64,000 bases of DNA from an uncultured Lachnospiraceae bacterium (GCA_910584325.1 CAJTZH010000003.1:1-64000), one strand, 5' to 3'. Shown: positions 52,669 to 61,922, counted from the stretch's first letter. A program made the numbers and translations. The notes: generated from the sequence alone by a model not told the origin.

Positions 52669-52745
52669 AAGAAATCAGCATCCATACCACACAGTCATGG
52701 ATGCTGATTCCATATAATGTATATCTAAAGAAATGGGAAATTTCA
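52669..52745 (-). repeat. two-hairpin repeat element, copy C (terminator-like)
   Basis: Stem AATCAGCATCCAT/ATGGATGCTGATT and small hairpin GGGA/TCCC. Relative to copy B both arms of the large stem change together (AATAAGC/GCTTATT to AATCAGC/GCTGATT). On the minus strand it follows the stop of the anti-sigma-like gene and ends in TTTCTTTTTG, so it probably terminates that operon. Confidence 0.65.
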
Positions 52746-53225
52746 ATCCCCCAACACTGCTTCATACAGCCAATATTTCCCATCAAATTGTACGACAACA
52801 TCATCGCCGTACTGATAGACTTCTGCGCCGACAATCGGATAATTTGCCTGAAAATTCTCTTTCGGCACGCCGTCCGTCACCGCACTTTTATTTTGGGTTA
52901 CGTCGCTTTCAATTTTTCCCAAATATACAAATTCATTTTTCATCTCGCTGTAAGAAATCTGCTGTATAGATTGTTTATACAATCTGTCATCTACAAAAAC
53001 CATCAGCGGCGCGTCGCCGACGCTGCTCACATCCCCGCCTTCCTGCCGGGAATGTCGCGTCAAACTGCCGTTTAAGGAAACAATCAGACAGAGTATGAGG
53101 CAGACCGCAAGCGTTCCCCACATCACCCAGCCATGCGGATTGTCTTTCTTTTGATACTGCACTGCTTCCACAAGGTACTTCTCATTGATTTCGCCCATTG
53201 CTTCGGAAAATACCTTTGTATTCAT
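52743..53225 (-). CDS. hypothetical single-pass membrane protein, possible anti-sigma factor
   Basis: A 160-residue protein with a cytoplasmic N-terminal ~30 residues, one membrane helix (~34-52) and an extracytoplasmic domain (~55-160) with VDDRLYKQSIQQISYSEM, FVYLGKIESDV and YQYGDDVVVQFDGKYWLYE. It overlaps the ECF sigma factor gene upstream by 4 bases. This layout is that of sigma/anti-sigma pairs, though no zinc-binding HxxxCxxC motif is present. The role is inferred from context. Confidence 0.65.
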   Translation of the reverse strand: MNTKVFSEAMGEINEKYLVEAVQYQKKDNPHGWVMWGTLAVCLILCLIVSLNGSLTRHSRQEGGDVSSVGDAPLMVFVDDRLYKQSIQQISYSEMKNEFVYLGKIESDVTQNKSAVTDGVPKENFQANYPIVGAEVYQYGDDVVVQFDGKYWLYEAVLGD

Positions 53226-53788
53226 ACAATCACACCTCTCTTTGACAAATACGCTCTCATTTTCTGACGAATACGCGTAAGCCGCACGGATACCGTTTTC
53301 TCGGTCAGTCCCACATATCCGGCTATCTCCCTTAAACTATCGCAAAACCAGTAACGGCGCATAAAAATAACGCGGTTTTCTACAGTCAGCGTTTCCAAAA
53401 AATCTTCAATCACGCCGGCTAAACTTGCGGCTTCAACCGCCCCTTCCACTGTGTCCGAAGCCGCAAGGCAGGAATCGATTTCCTCCATGGCAATCGTATA
53501 CGCGCTGTTTCGCTTTGCCGCCTCATTGTGGTAATACCTGTTTAGCGAAATATTGCGGACAATTTTACAGATATACGTTAAAAGCGGTTTCGGTCTTGCC
53601 GGCGGAATCGCGTTCCACGCACCTAAGTAGGCGTCGTTGACACACTCCTGCGCATCCTGCCTGTTATTAACAATATTGTATGAAAGCTTATGAAATACTT
53701 TTCCGTATTTATTGTCCAATTCCTGTATTGCCTGCTCCGAACGCCCAAAAAACAATTCGATGATCCTTTCGTCTTCAATCAAACGCAC
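53222..53788 (-). CDS. ECF-type RNA polymerase sigma factor
   Basis: A 188-residue sigma-70 family protein of ECF type. Region 2 covers ~20-85 (LSYNIVNNRQDAQECVNDAYLGAWNAIPPARP, LLTYICKIVRN) and region 4 ~125-180 (LTVENRVIFMRRYWF, SLREIAGYVGLTEKTVSVRLTRIRQKMRAYL). The annotated start is a GTG with GGAGG only two bases away; a TTG two codons in is better spaced. Upstream lies a direct repeat of TTACCTA (53805-53819). It is coupled to a membrane protein gene that may be its anti-sigma factor. Confidence 0.88.
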   Translation of the reverse strand: MRLIEDERIIELFFGRSEQAIQELDNKYGKVFHKLSYNIVNNRQDAQECVNDAYLGAWNAIPPARPKPLLTYICKIVRNISLNRYYHNEAAKRNSAYTIAMEEIDSCLAASDTVEGAVEAASLAGVIEDFLETLTVENRVIFMRRYWFCDSLREIAGYVGLTEKTVSVRLTRIRQKMRAYLSKRGVIV

Positions 53789-53863
53789 TGCCTCCTTTTC
53801 GCATTTACCTATTTACCTATATACTACGTTTTTTACGCCGGACACTACAGTAATGATAAAAAT

Positions 53864-54292
53864 TTACGCCAATTCCTCCACCGTAAAACTCTTGCTCTTT
53901 AAATCGCAGTAATACCGCCCCTTTACTGCCGTGAACTTTAACACACAGTAATCCGGGTCGGTTACGCCCTGCTTATAAAACATAGTATCGCCGGTGCACC
54001 AGATTTCTTTTTTAATTTTTTCATCCTCCAGCACTTCCATTGTTCCAATCAGCATAACGCCTTCGTAGCGAAAACGTCCCTTATTAAAAAAATAGACGCT
54101 CGCCTTGGGATTGTTTCGATATTGTTTTACTCTCATGGAAGACGTATTCGTTGAGAAATAAAAACAATTCCCTTCTATTTTTCGTGGTGCGAACATTGCT
54201 TTCATATTGGGAAATCCGTCCTCATCTACAGAGCCTAGAAACGCCGTTTTCTGCTTTTCAATAAATGTCATCAGCTGTTGTCTTGTTTTCAT
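53864..54292 (-). CDS. pyridoxamine 5'-phosphate oxidase-like flavin-binding protein
   Basis: A 142-residue protein of the PNPOx-like split-barrel family (KTAFLGSVDEDGFPNMKAMFAPRKIEGNCFYFSTNTSS in the N-terminal half, with a typical SMRVKQYRNNPKASVYF segment). Small members bind FMN or F420 and reduce varied substrates; the substrate is unknown. It overlaps the GNAT acetyltransferase gene upstream by 4 bases, so the two are coupled. Confidence 0.82.
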   Translation of the reverse strand: MKTRQQLMTFIEKQKTAFLGSVDEDGFPNMKAMFAPRKIEGNCFYFSTNTSSMRVKQYRNNPKASVYFFNKGRFRYEGVMLIGTMEVLEDEKIKKEIWCTGDTMFYKQGVTDPDYCVLKFTAVKGRYYCDLKSKSFTVEELA

Positions 54293-54816
54293 TTGTCGTC
54301 CTCCTTCGTTTTATCCAAAAATCGGTTTTCATTTCGTAAATCCAATTTCATATAGATAGAAGCGCTCATCGGGCTGTCGTTATAACATGCCGTCTCATAA
54401 AATCCGTATCGTTGATACATCGCAACGGCATTTTCTAAAAACGGCAGCGTATCCAGCAGCATATAAGCGTATCCGAGTTCTTTCGCGTCCTCAATAATCT
54501 TTTCAATCAGCCTGCTGCCGATTTGTTTTCCGCGAAACTGCGGTCTGACATAAAGACGTTTCATCTCGCAGTTTTCTTCATCTATTTTTCTCAAACCGAT
54601 ACAGCCTGCCGGCTTCCCGTCGCACAGCGCCAGATACAGTCTGCCGTCAGGCATTCCGTATTTCGCCTCCAGATGTTTTACCTCTTCGTCGTAATGCTGA
54701 ATCACTAAGTATTCTGCGAAGGAACTGTCACCTGCAATCAGCATATCCGTATACTCTGAAAATAACGCGCCGATTTCCTGCGGATACGCATAGGCAGGAA
54801 TGATTCTGATACTCAT
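54289..54816 (-). CDS. GNAT family N-acetyltransferase
   Basis: A 175-residue GNAT acetyltransferase with the acetyl-CoA motif A (MKRLYVRPQFRGKQIGSRLIEKII) and the family's C-terminal strand (YAYMLLDTLPFLENAVAMYQRYGF). The acceptor is unknown. I chose the ATG at 54814-54816 with GGAGAG upstream, five codons after another possible start. It is coupled to a PNPOx-like gene. A GAATAC palindrome lies in the divergent gap to the DJ-1 gene. Confidence 0.85.
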   Translation of the reverse strand: MSIRIIPAYAYPQEIGALFSEYTDMLIAGDSSFAEYLVIQHYDEEVKHLEAKYGMPDGRLYLALCDGKPAGCIGLRKIDEENCEMKRLYVRPQFRGKQIGSRLIEKIIEDAKELGYAYMLLDTLPFLENAVAMYQRYGFYETACYNDSPMSASIYMKLDLRNENRFLDKTKEDDK

Positions 54817-54854
54817 GGTTTCTCTCTCCATTAAAATATGATATACTAATCATA

Positions 54855-54869
54855 GAATACGCAGTATTC
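54855..54869. repeat. palindrome GAATAC-N3-GTATTC (copy 1)
   Basis: GAATAC-GCA-GTATTC with partial extension (CATAGAATAC.../...GTATTCATG) in the divergent gap between the GNAT and DJ-1 genes. Two further copies lie at 62752-62798. A possible regulator binding site. Confidence 0.45.
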
Positions 54870-54921
54870 ATGATATACTTAAAACAAAATTTTAAAAATC
54901 CCCATAATAAGGAGCATTCTT

Positions 54922-55488
54922 ATGAAAAAAATACTCTGCTACATTTACAACGGCATGGCTGATTTCGAAATCAGTCTTTTGCTGCACCGCCTGAAAAATA
55001 CCGGCAAATACGAAATCGTTTCCGTATCGGAATCCTTGGAGCCGTTTTACGCGCAGTCCGGTCTACAGTATCTTGCGCAGATGAAAATAGCAGATATCGG
55101 CAGCACAGCGGCGTATGACGCGCTGATTATACCGGGCGGTCCTATCAATAACGAACAAAACGCCATCTGCCCTGTCGCCAAAGAAATGATTGCGGCAAAT
55201 AAACTGACAGCCGCCATCTGCTTTGCCCCGCAATTTTTAGGCAGAGCCGGCATTCTGCGTAATTACCGGTTTACAACGTCCTGTTCCGAAGAAAAAATCA
55301 AAAGTCTCGGCTTAGAAGACCCGTTTTACCGTCCAAACTATGTGGAGGCAAGAACGGTTACAGACCGGAACCTGATTACCGCAAAAGGCTACGCTTTTGT
55401 GGATTTTGCGGAGTTGGTATGCGATTATCTTAATATCTTTGAAAATGAGCAGCAAAAATACGAACAGCTTGGGCGGGTAAAGGAATAA
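54922..55488 (+). CDS. DJ-1/PfpI family protein
   Basis: A 188-residue protein of the DJ-1/PfpI superfamily. The nucleophile elbow is AAICFAPQFLG with the conserved Cys, and the conserved Glu and Gly-rich turn (ALIIPGGPINNEQN) are present. Members act as glyoxalases, deglycases or regulators; the function here is unknown. GGAG precedes the ATG and a strong terminator follows the stop. Confidence 0.85.
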   Translation: MKKILCYIYNGMADFEISLLLHRLKNTGKYEIVSVSESLEPFYAQSGLQYLAQMKIADIGSTAAYDALIIPGGPINNEQNAICPVAKEMIAANKLTAAICFAPQFLGRAGILRNYRFTTSCSEEKIKSLGLEDPFYRPNYVEARTVTDRNLITAKGYAFVDFAELVCDYLNIFENEQQKYEQLGRVKE

Positions 55489-55501
55489 TACCCGCCCTTT
55501 T
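55471..55501 (+). terminator. intrinsic terminator overlapping the end of the DJ-1 gene
   Basis: GGGCGGGT (55471-55478) and ACCCGCCC (55490-55497) form a perfect 8-bp stem with an 11-base loop containing the stop codon, followed by TTTT. Confidence 0.8.
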
Positions 55502-55523
55502 GCGCTGCGAAACGCTGCCGCTT

Positions 55524-56960
55524 CTATTTAGACACCTTTTCCAAAAGCGTCATTTTCATTTCATAATATTTTGGCGTCATATCCAGATAATGAATATGCG
55601 GATTCTCGAAACGCTGTTCCTCTTCCCAGATTTCATTATCGAGCTGCTGTTTTACAAACTGCGCGATTTCTTTAACCGGAACAGGCTTCATCACACGTTT
55701 TCCGCCGATAACTGCCGGTTCCTGTAACTTAACAAACGTACAGTTCTCAAAATACCGTACCTTCCACGGTTTCTGCGGGTCAACGTAGCGGATTTTTCCC
55801 TCAAGCGCCTCGTCCTTATTCGCAACAATATCAGCAATCGCTTTTCCTGCTTCGTCATAAACACGGTAGACGTCTTTTAATCCCGGATTCGTAATCTTCT
55901 CCACATTTTCTGATACCTTGATGCGCGGAGAAAATACGCCGTCTTCCTTTAACACGCCGGCAATTTTATAAACGGCGCCGAAAACAGGCTCCGATTTTGC
56001 AGTAATCATTCTCTCGCCTACGCCGAACGAATCGATGCACGCCCCCTGCGCAATCAGGGAAGAAATCGTAAACTCGTCAAGGCTGTTTGAAACAAAAATT
56101 TTGCAGTCAGTACAGCCTGCCTCATCCAGCATTTTACGCGCCTTAATCGACAAATACGCCAAATCGCCGCTGTCAAGGCGGATACCTTTGAGTCTCTTTC
56201 CCATCGGCTCCAGCACTTCGTGCGCCACGCGGATGGCGTTTGGAATACCGCTTCTTAATACGTCGTATGTATCCACGAGCAGTACCGTTGCGTCCGGATA
56301 CGTCTCGGCATATTTCGCAAACGCCGTAAACTCGTCTTCATAATACATCACCCAGCTGTGCGCCATCGTTCCTGAAACGGGAATATCAAACATCTGCCCC
56401 GCCAGAACCGTCGCCGTAGAATGTACGCCCCCGATTGCGCACGCTCTCGCGCCGTAGACTGCCGCGTCCATATTGTGTGCCCTTCTGGCTCCGAAATCCG
56501 AAACGCCTCTGCCGTCCGCCGCCTTTACCACGCGCCTTGCCTTGGTGGCAATCAGACTCTGATGATTAATCTGGGCAAGAATTGCCGTCTCCACAAGCTG
56601 CGCATCAATAAGCGGCGCCACTACCGTCATAACAGGCTCGTTCGGATACATAATCCGTCCCTCACGGAACGAATAAATATCCCCCGTAAACCTGAACTCT
56701 TTGAGATACTGCAAAAACTGCCCGTCAAAAATCCCCTGACTCCTAAGATACGCAATATCCTCGTCGTTAAAACGCAGATTTTCAATATACTCAATAATCT
56801 GCTCCAGTCCCGCGAATATGGCAAAACCGCCATTATCAGGATTTCTTCTGTAAAATACGTCAAACGCAACCTTATGATTCATATCCTGATGCACAAAATA
56901 ACCGTTGCTCATGGTCATCTCGTAAAAATCCATCAGCATCGACAAATTCTTTGTTTCCAT
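55524..56960 (-). CDS. pncB: nicotinate phosphoribosyltransferase
   Basis: A 478-residue nicotinate phosphoribosyltransferase of the long bacterial type. Recognisable parts are LMDFYEMTMSNGYF at the start, FDVFYRRNPDNGGFAIFAGLEQ, the catalytic His region GGVHSTATVLAG followed by GTMAHSWVM, and IRLDSGDLAYLS for PRPP binding. It makes nicotinate mononucleotide in the Preiss-Handler NAD salvage route. The nicotinamidase-like gene lies 48 bases upstream, so the two form a salvage operon. Confidence 0.95.
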   Translation of the reverse strand: METKNLSMLMDFYEMTMSNGYFVHQDMNHKVAFDVFYRRNPDNGGFAIFAGLEQIIEYIENLRFNDEDIAYLRSQGIFDGQFLQYLKEFRFTGDIYSFREGRIMYPNEPVMTVVAPLIDAQLVETAILAQINHQSLIATKARRVVKAADGRGVSDFGARRAHNMDAAVYGARACAIGGVHSTATVLAGQMFDIPVSGTMAHSWVMYYEDEFTAFAKYAETYPDATVLLVDTYDVLRSGIPNAIRVAHEVLEPMGKRLKGIRLDSGDLAYLSIKARKMLDEAGCTDCKIFVSNSLDEFTISSLIAQGACIDSFGVGERMITAKSEPVFGAVYKIAGVLKEDGVFSPRIKVSENVEKITNPGLKDVYRVYDEAGKAIADIVANKDEALEGKIRYVDPQKPWKVRYFENCTFVKLQEPAVIGGKRVMKPVPVKEIAQFVKQQLDNEIWEEEQRFENPHIHYLDMTPKYYEMKMTLLEKVSK

Positions 56961-57008
56961 TTTTCGTTCCTCCCAACAATACCATACACAGCTGCCTTGA
57001 CGCGCTGC

Positions 57009-57551
57009 CTAAATCACATCCACCTGACAGGTCTTCATCGCCTCAAGCGCCGTTTCGTGAGATTTTGGCGTCACGCACGCGCACGCATCTGCAATCACTC
57101 TGACTTGCGCCTCCGGACACGCCGCCTTGGCGATTAAAACGTTGCTGATCACACAGATTCCGGTACAAACGCCGACAAAATCAAGCGTTAATCCTTCGTC
57201 TTTACTGTCCTCGTAAACATCACGAAGCCTCTCTCCAAGCTCAAGGCTGCCAAACACCGGTTTATCGATAAACGAAAGTTCCCTTCCGCTTTCTTTGCAT
57301 GCCGCCGCAACCTCGTCCGCGATTTCCCAGCCGGACGTCCCCTTGATACAATGCTCCACCGGAAGTTTCTTTCCCTCCTGCGTGTTCAGATAATCGGCAC
57401 CGTGCGTATCTCTCGTGAGAATAAACGCGTCATAGCCGCCCCGTCTTATTACATCCGCGACTTTTTGTACCGCCGCCTCACATTCTTTGTTTCCCAGCAC
57501 GCCTGTCGTAAAATCCTTCTGCATGTCTACAATAACCAATACATTACGCAT
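57009..57551 (-). CDS. pncA: nicotinamidase-like cysteine hydrolase
   Basis: A 180-residue isochorismatase-fold hydrolase. The catalytic triad is visible as Asp in VIVDMQKDF, Lys in IDKPVFGSL and Cys in GVCTGICVISN. The fold covers isochorismatases, nicotinamidases and related amidases. The adjoining pncB gene makes nicotinamidase the most likely activity, giving nicotinate from nicotinamide. Confidence 0.85.
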   Translation of the reverse strand: MRNVLVIVDMQKDFTTGVLGNKECEAAVQKVADVIRRGGYDAFILTRDTHGADYLNTQEGKKLPVEHCIKGTSGWEIADEVAAACKESGRELSFIDKPVFGSLELGERLRDVYEDSKDEGLTLDFVGVCTGICVISNVLIAKAACPEAQVRVIADACACVTPKSHETALEAMKTCQVDVI

Positions 57552-57624
57552 TGTCGTAATCCTCCCTTATAAACCAATATTTTATTGTATTGTCATAAAT
57601 ACCGCGTATACTATGATTAATATA

Positions 57625-58284
57625 TTATATTGACGCAATATCCGTCTTCTCCCGTCCCGTTTCGCCTCGCAGCCTCTCCGCCTTTGAAAAAGCGCATCCG
57701 CAGAAATCCTGCCGATACAGACCGTATTCTTTTGAAAGCTCGATAGAACGCTTATATCCTTCCCGTTTCTTAAAATCCGAAACCAAATACGAAACTCCAA
57801 GTTCGCCCGCAAGCCGCTCTCCTATCTCGTTTATCTTTTCCGCGTTCTTTCGCGGACTGATGCTAAGCGTCGTCGCGAAATAATCCATGCCAAGTTCCTT
57901 TGCTTTTAACGCCGCGGCATTCAGGCGCATTTCATAACAGCGAAAACACCGCCCGCCGCCTTCCGGACAACTTTCAAGCCCCTTTGCCATCGCAAAAAAA
58001 TCCTCGGGACAATAGTCGCCTTCTACAAACGAAACGGAATTTGGCACAGGCATCGACACAATCAAACGCACTTGCTCATCCGCACGCTTCCTGTACTCCT
58101 GCGCCTCGGAGATATTGGGGTTATAATAAAAAACCGTAATCTTAAAATACCGGGACAGATACTCAATACAGTAACTGCTGCATGGCGCGCAGCAGCTGTG
58201 CAGCAAAAGAGACGGCACAACCCCCGCTCTTTCGTTTGTTTCAATAATTTTGTCCAGCTCTTTTTGAAAATTTCTCTTATTCAT
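57625..58284 (-). CDS. queH: epoxyqueuosine reductase QueH
   Basis: A 219-residue QueH-type protein (DUF208). The signature LLHSCCAPCSSYCIEYL, the pattern GGRCFRCYEMRL and a later DFCGCAFS supply the Cys residues that bind the Fe-S cluster and second metal. It catalyses the last step of queuosine synthesis, reducing epoxyqueuosine in tRNA. I placed the start at the ATG at 58282-58284, which overlaps the MATE gene stop (ATGA); eight upstream codons lie within that gene. Confidence 0.93.
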   Translation of the reverse strand: MNKRNFQKELDKIIETNERAGVVPSLLLHSCCAPCSSYCIEYLSRYFKITVFYYNPNISEAQEYRKRADEQVRLIVSMPVPNSVSFVEGDYCPEDFFAMAKGLESCPEGGGRCFRCYEMRLNAAALKAKELGMDYFATTLSISPRKNAEKINEIGERLAGELGVSYLVSDFKKREGYKRSIELSKEYGLYRQDFCGCAFSKAERLRGETGREKTDIASI

Positions 58285-59624
58285 GCCCTTGTAACATCCT
58301 TCAGCCATTGATAGGACTTATACCGGTAAATGCACAGCGGAATCTTTAACAGTTCATCGCACATTACAATCATATAAACTGCCGTAACATTTAATTTTAG
58401 CACATAAGCCGCAATAAATCCAAGAATAATCGAACCGCACCACATTGTCGTCGTATCCACCATCAGGCCGTACTTCGTATCACCCCCGGCACGGAAAACG
58501 CCGACTATCATCGTTGTGTTAAATGCCTGACAGATAACATAATACGCCATGACAAACAACATGACTCCCATATACCCCATCGCCTCTTCAGAAACCGTCA
58601 TAAAACTCATGACGACCGGACGCGCAATCAGCACGACAACCGCTCCGCACAGCCCCAGAACAATGCTCAGATTCTTAAAATGCCTTCCATATTCTTTTGC
58701 CTGCTCCATTTTACCCTCGCCGATGCTTTTGCCGATAAGAATCGCCGTTGCGTTCGCCAGTCCGAAACAAATGACCATCGCCAGCTGTCTGATAACCTGC
58801 GCCACCGAATTTGCCGCTGTCACCGCGCTTCCAAGATGTCCGAGAATCGCCGCATTCGTACTCGTACCCAGTCCCCAGAGCATCTCGTTAATCACGACCG
58901 GCAGAGAAAAATGCATAAAATCAAGAAAAAGCCACTTTTCCGTGGAAATCACATACCGAAGCCGTACTTTGACTTCCTTGTTGTACACTGTACTGTAAAA
59001 AATCACAATGCCAAGCTCAATCAGTCTCGCAATCGTCGTTCCGAGCGCGGCGCCGGAAACACCCATCGCCGGAACACCAAACAGTCCGAAGATGAATATC
59101 GCGTTTAAAACGATGTTCGCTAAAAACGATATAAAATATACTAACGTGGAAATCGCCACACGCTCGATACTCCTCATGACATTTAAATAGACCATCGTCA
59201 GGGAGGCCGGCAGATACGAGAAACAGACAATCCGAAGGTATTTTGCTCCCTGCACCACGACCTCAGGGTCAGATGTAAAAATCTTCATCAGATACTGCGG
59301 AATACACAATGTCACGATAGTAAATGTCAGGCTGACCAGCACGGACAGCCTCAGCGTCATTCCGAGAATCTTCTCGATGGTATCCCTATCCCTTTTTCCC
59401 CAGTACTGGGCTGTAAGAACCGATGCCCCCGAAGTCAGCCCGAAGAAAATCAGCGTCATAATAAAATAAATCTGACCGCCCAGCGACGCGCCGGATAATA
59501 CCTTTTCCCCTACCCTTCCCAACATAATAACGTCGGAGGAAGTGACTCCGACGTTAATCAGATTCTGCAGCGCCATCGGCAGAACCAGAACAAAAACCTT
59601 TCTATAAAACTCTTTCTTATCCAT
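58281..59624 (-). CDS. MATE family efflux transporter
   Basis: A 447-residue MATE-type exporter with twelve membrane helices in two homologous halves; the N-terminal LPMALQNLINVGVTSSDVIMLGRVG and the repeat near 240 (LPVVINEMLWGLG) are typical. MATE proteins export cationic drugs or metabolites driven by Na+ or H+. I chose the ATG at 59622-59624 with AAAGGAAA upstream. It overlaps the end of the GGDEF/EAL gene by 8 bases and queH by 4, so the three are probably on one transcript. Confidence 0.9.
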   Translation of the reverse strand: MDKKEFYRKVFVLVLPMALQNLINVGVTSSDVIMLGRVGEKVLSGASLGGQIYFIMTLIFFGLTSGASVLTAQYWGKRDRDTIEKILGMTLRLSVLVSLTFTIVTLCIPQYLMKIFTSDPEVVVQGAKYLRIVCFSYLPASLTMVYLNVMRSIERVAISTLVYFISFLANIVLNAIFIFGLFGVPAMGVSGAALGTTIARLIELGIVIFYSTVYNKEVKVRLRYVISTEKWLFLDFMHFSLPVVINEMLWGLGTSTNAAILGHLGSAVTAANSVAQVIRQLAMVICFGLANATAILIGKSIGEGKMEQAKEYGRHFKNLSIVLGLCGAVVVLIARPVVMSFMTVSEEAMGYMGVMLFVMAYYVICQAFNTTMIVGVFRAGGDTKYGLMVDTTTMWCGSIILGFIAAYVLKLNVTAVYMIVMCDELLKIPLCIYRYKSYQWLKDVTRA

Positions 59625-61290
59625 GCAAAAATTTCCTTTCAAATTCTATGGACGGAACCGGTTTACTGAAATAATATCCCTGTATACTGTCGGCATGAAG
59701 ACTCTGCAAAAGAAGATACTGCGCCTCTTCTTCGACGCCTTCCACACAAACCTTCGCGCCGATCTGCTGTGATAAATCCACAATCATTTTCACAAACGCC
59801 TTTTCATAATCATCCGTCAATATCTCATCCACAAAGGACTTGTCTATCTTTATGATATCAAAATCAAGCTGTTTAATGTAATTCAGCGAAGAATATCCTG
59901 TCCCGAAATCATCCAGCGCAATCTTGACACCCATCTCTTTTAAACCACTGATAATATTCTTTACCCTGTCAATATCGTTAATCGCAAGATTTTCCGTTAT
60001 TTCAAGCGTAATGTTCTTTGGGTTCACGCCGGTTCCCAAAATGATATTCTTAATATGGGACACCACATTCTGCTGTAAAAGCTGCACCACAGATAAATTC
60101 ACGTTCACACTAAAATTCTTATCAAAGGTATCGTTCCATTCCTTACACTGAAGACATGCCGTCTCCAGGACAAAATCACCGATATCCACAATCAGTCCCA
60201 GATACTCCGCCAGCGGAATAAAATCTCCCGGAGCCATAAATCCAAGCGCTTTGCTGTTCCAGCGTACCAGTGATTCGCAGCCCGTGCAGCGGTTCGTCCT
60301 TGTACTGACAATCGGCTGGTAAAATACCACAAATTCCTCACAGCTTCCCTCGACTGCCTGCCGCATATTGCTTTCTACTTCCAGACGGCGGTAAGAAACG
60401 TCGCCCTTACTCTCTCTATAAAAATTATAACGGTTTTTTCCTGCCTTTTTCGCATGATACATGGCAATATCTGCTTTTTTTATCAGTTCATTGACTTCTT
60501 TTCCCTGTTCCGGAAATTTGACAACCCCCATACTCATCGTACAGTATACTTCCGAATCAAGCAAAAACCACGGTTTATTAAATGCGAAAGATATATTCGT
60601 CAATATCTTCTTTAACAATCCGTAATTTTCCGGAGTGACAATTGCCACAAACTCATCTCCGCCCATACGGTAGCAGTGTTGCCGAAGTCCCATAATTCCC
60701 TGAAGCGCAATCCCGATTTCTTTTAACAGAGCGTCGCCGTAATCATGTCCCAGACTGTCGTTGATGTTCTTAAAATTATCTAAGTCGATAAACAAAACCG
60801 CTCCGGCCTGCTTATTCTTCTCCGTCTGCTCAATGGCTTTCTTCAAATCAATCTCACATTTCATCCTGTTAAACAGACCAGTAAGAAAATCATTCTGTGC
60901 CTGAAACGCGTTTCTCGTACTGTTCTTCTTCTTGAGCGTTGTATCACTGGAAGAAATCAGCACAACTTCCTCATCGTCCGTCCATTGCAGTCTGGAAAAC
61001 TTGATATCAAACCATAACCCGGATTCCGCGTCAAAAAATTCCACCGGACGTTTCGGTATTAGCTGTTCTTCGTCATCTGCCAGGCTCTTCATCGCATCCG
61101 ACAGCACGCGGATATGTTCTTCCGAATTCTCCGCGGTAAAATTCTTAAAGAGAACGCGCCTTCTTTCCAAATCGAACACAACAACTCCCGAACCGATATT
61201 GGCGAGAATCTCCTTCAATATACTTCCACCCGACAGGGAAACGTCATGAAAACTTTCCGTCAGATTGACATGATTTCCTTCCGATAACAC
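59617..61290 (-). CDS. PAS-GGDEF-EAL c-di-GMP enzyme
   Basis: A 557-residue soluble protein. A PAS-like sensor (~10-125, ILANIGSGVVVFDLERRRVLFKN) is followed by GGDEF (~130-295) with an intact RMGGDEF motif, and then EAL (~310-557) with ESLVRW at the EAL position, LEITENLA, ALDDFGTGYSS, KIDKSF and EGVEEEAQ. Ser replaces Ala in the EAL triplet, but the metal and catalytic residues look complete. It could both make and hydrolyse c-di-GMP. The start is a GTG at 61288-61290 with AGGAGG seven bases upstream. Confidence 0.87.
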   Translation of the reverse strand: MLSEGNHVNLTESFHDVSLSGGSILKEILANIGSGVVVFDLERRRVLFKNFTAENSEEHIRVLSDAMKSLADDEEQLIPKRPVEFFDAESGLWFDIKFSRLQWTDDEEVVLISSSDTTLKKKNSTRNAFQAQNDFLTGLFNRMKCEIDLKKAIEQTEKNKQAGAVLFIDLDNFKNINDSLGHDYGDALLKEIGIALQGIMGLRQHCYRMGGDEFVAIVTPENYGLLKKILTNISFAFNKPWFLLDSEVYCTMSMGVVKFPEQGKEVNELIKKADIAMYHAKKAGKNRYNFYRESKGDVSYRRLEVESNMRQAVEGSCEEFVVFYQPIVSTRTNRCTGCESLVRWNSKALGFMAPGDFIPLAEYLGLIVDIGDFVLETACLQCKEWNDTFDKNFSVNVNLSVVQLLQQNVVSHIKNIILGTGVNPKNITLEITENLAINDIDRVKNIISGLKEMGVKIALDDFGTGYSSLNYIKQLDFDIIKIDKSFVDEILTDDYEKAFVKMIVDLSQQIGAKVCVEGVEEEAQYLLLQSLHADSIQGYYFSKPVPSIEFERKFLHG

Positions 61291-61400
61291 ACACTCACCT
61301 CCTAATATCCAGTAATTAATAATTATACACGGTTTTGACAAAAAAGTAAATTGTTGTCTATTTTTCTTTCCTATGTTAGAATAGAACGATAAGAAAGGAC

Positions 61401-61922
61401 ATGATTATGAACGTTATAAAATTTCATTCAACATTAAAACCCGATGGGAAACAATATGAACGGATTGTCTTCTGGAATCGTTTTATCCGCACCAAAACAG
61501 AAACCGTTCTTATGATACTTCCTATCATGCTTGGCATTTTCTTTTTTCTAAAAGGATACCGCTCTACATTTATGATGGTTGTATACTGTATATTTTTCGT
61601 ATATCCACTGATTGCGTACCGCCAGTTTAAATCTGCCGTTGCCTATCATCTAAAAAACAGGGATAAGTCAGAAAGCGCTCCCTGCACGTTTACACTAATG
61701 GACTCGGGTATTCTCTGCGAATTTGATGATAGTGATGACAAACGTATTTTTAAGTGGGAAGACTTTACAACGGTTTACAACAGACTGGGCTATTATATGT
61801 TTTTTCAAAATAACGAGATGCTGGTTATGTTAAATCAGCATGACGTCCCGGAAGAATTAAAACAATCTGTTTTCAATTATATCGATTCCCATATAGACCA
61901 TAATCAATGTATCATCAAATAG
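61401..61922 (+). CDS. YcxB-like membrane protein
   Basis: A 173-residue protein with two membrane helices (~33-50 and ~55-73) and a C-terminal cytoplasmic beta-rich domain (FTLMDSGILCEFDDSDDKRIFKWEDFTTVYNRLGYYMFF), the YcxB-like pattern. The function of the family is unknown. AAAGGAC precedes the first ATG by only four bases; the ATG two codons in (61407) is better spaced and may be the true start. It is a single-gene plus-strand unit. Confidence 0.75.
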   Translation: MIMNVIKFHSTLKPDGKQYERIVFWNRFIRTKTETVLMILPIMLGIFFFLKGYRSTFMMVVYCIFFVYPLIAYRQFKSAVAYHLKNRDKSESAPCTFTLMDSGILCEFDDSDDKRIFKWEDFTTVYNRLGYYMFFQNNEMLVMLNQHDVPEELKQSVFNYIDSHIDHNQCIIK

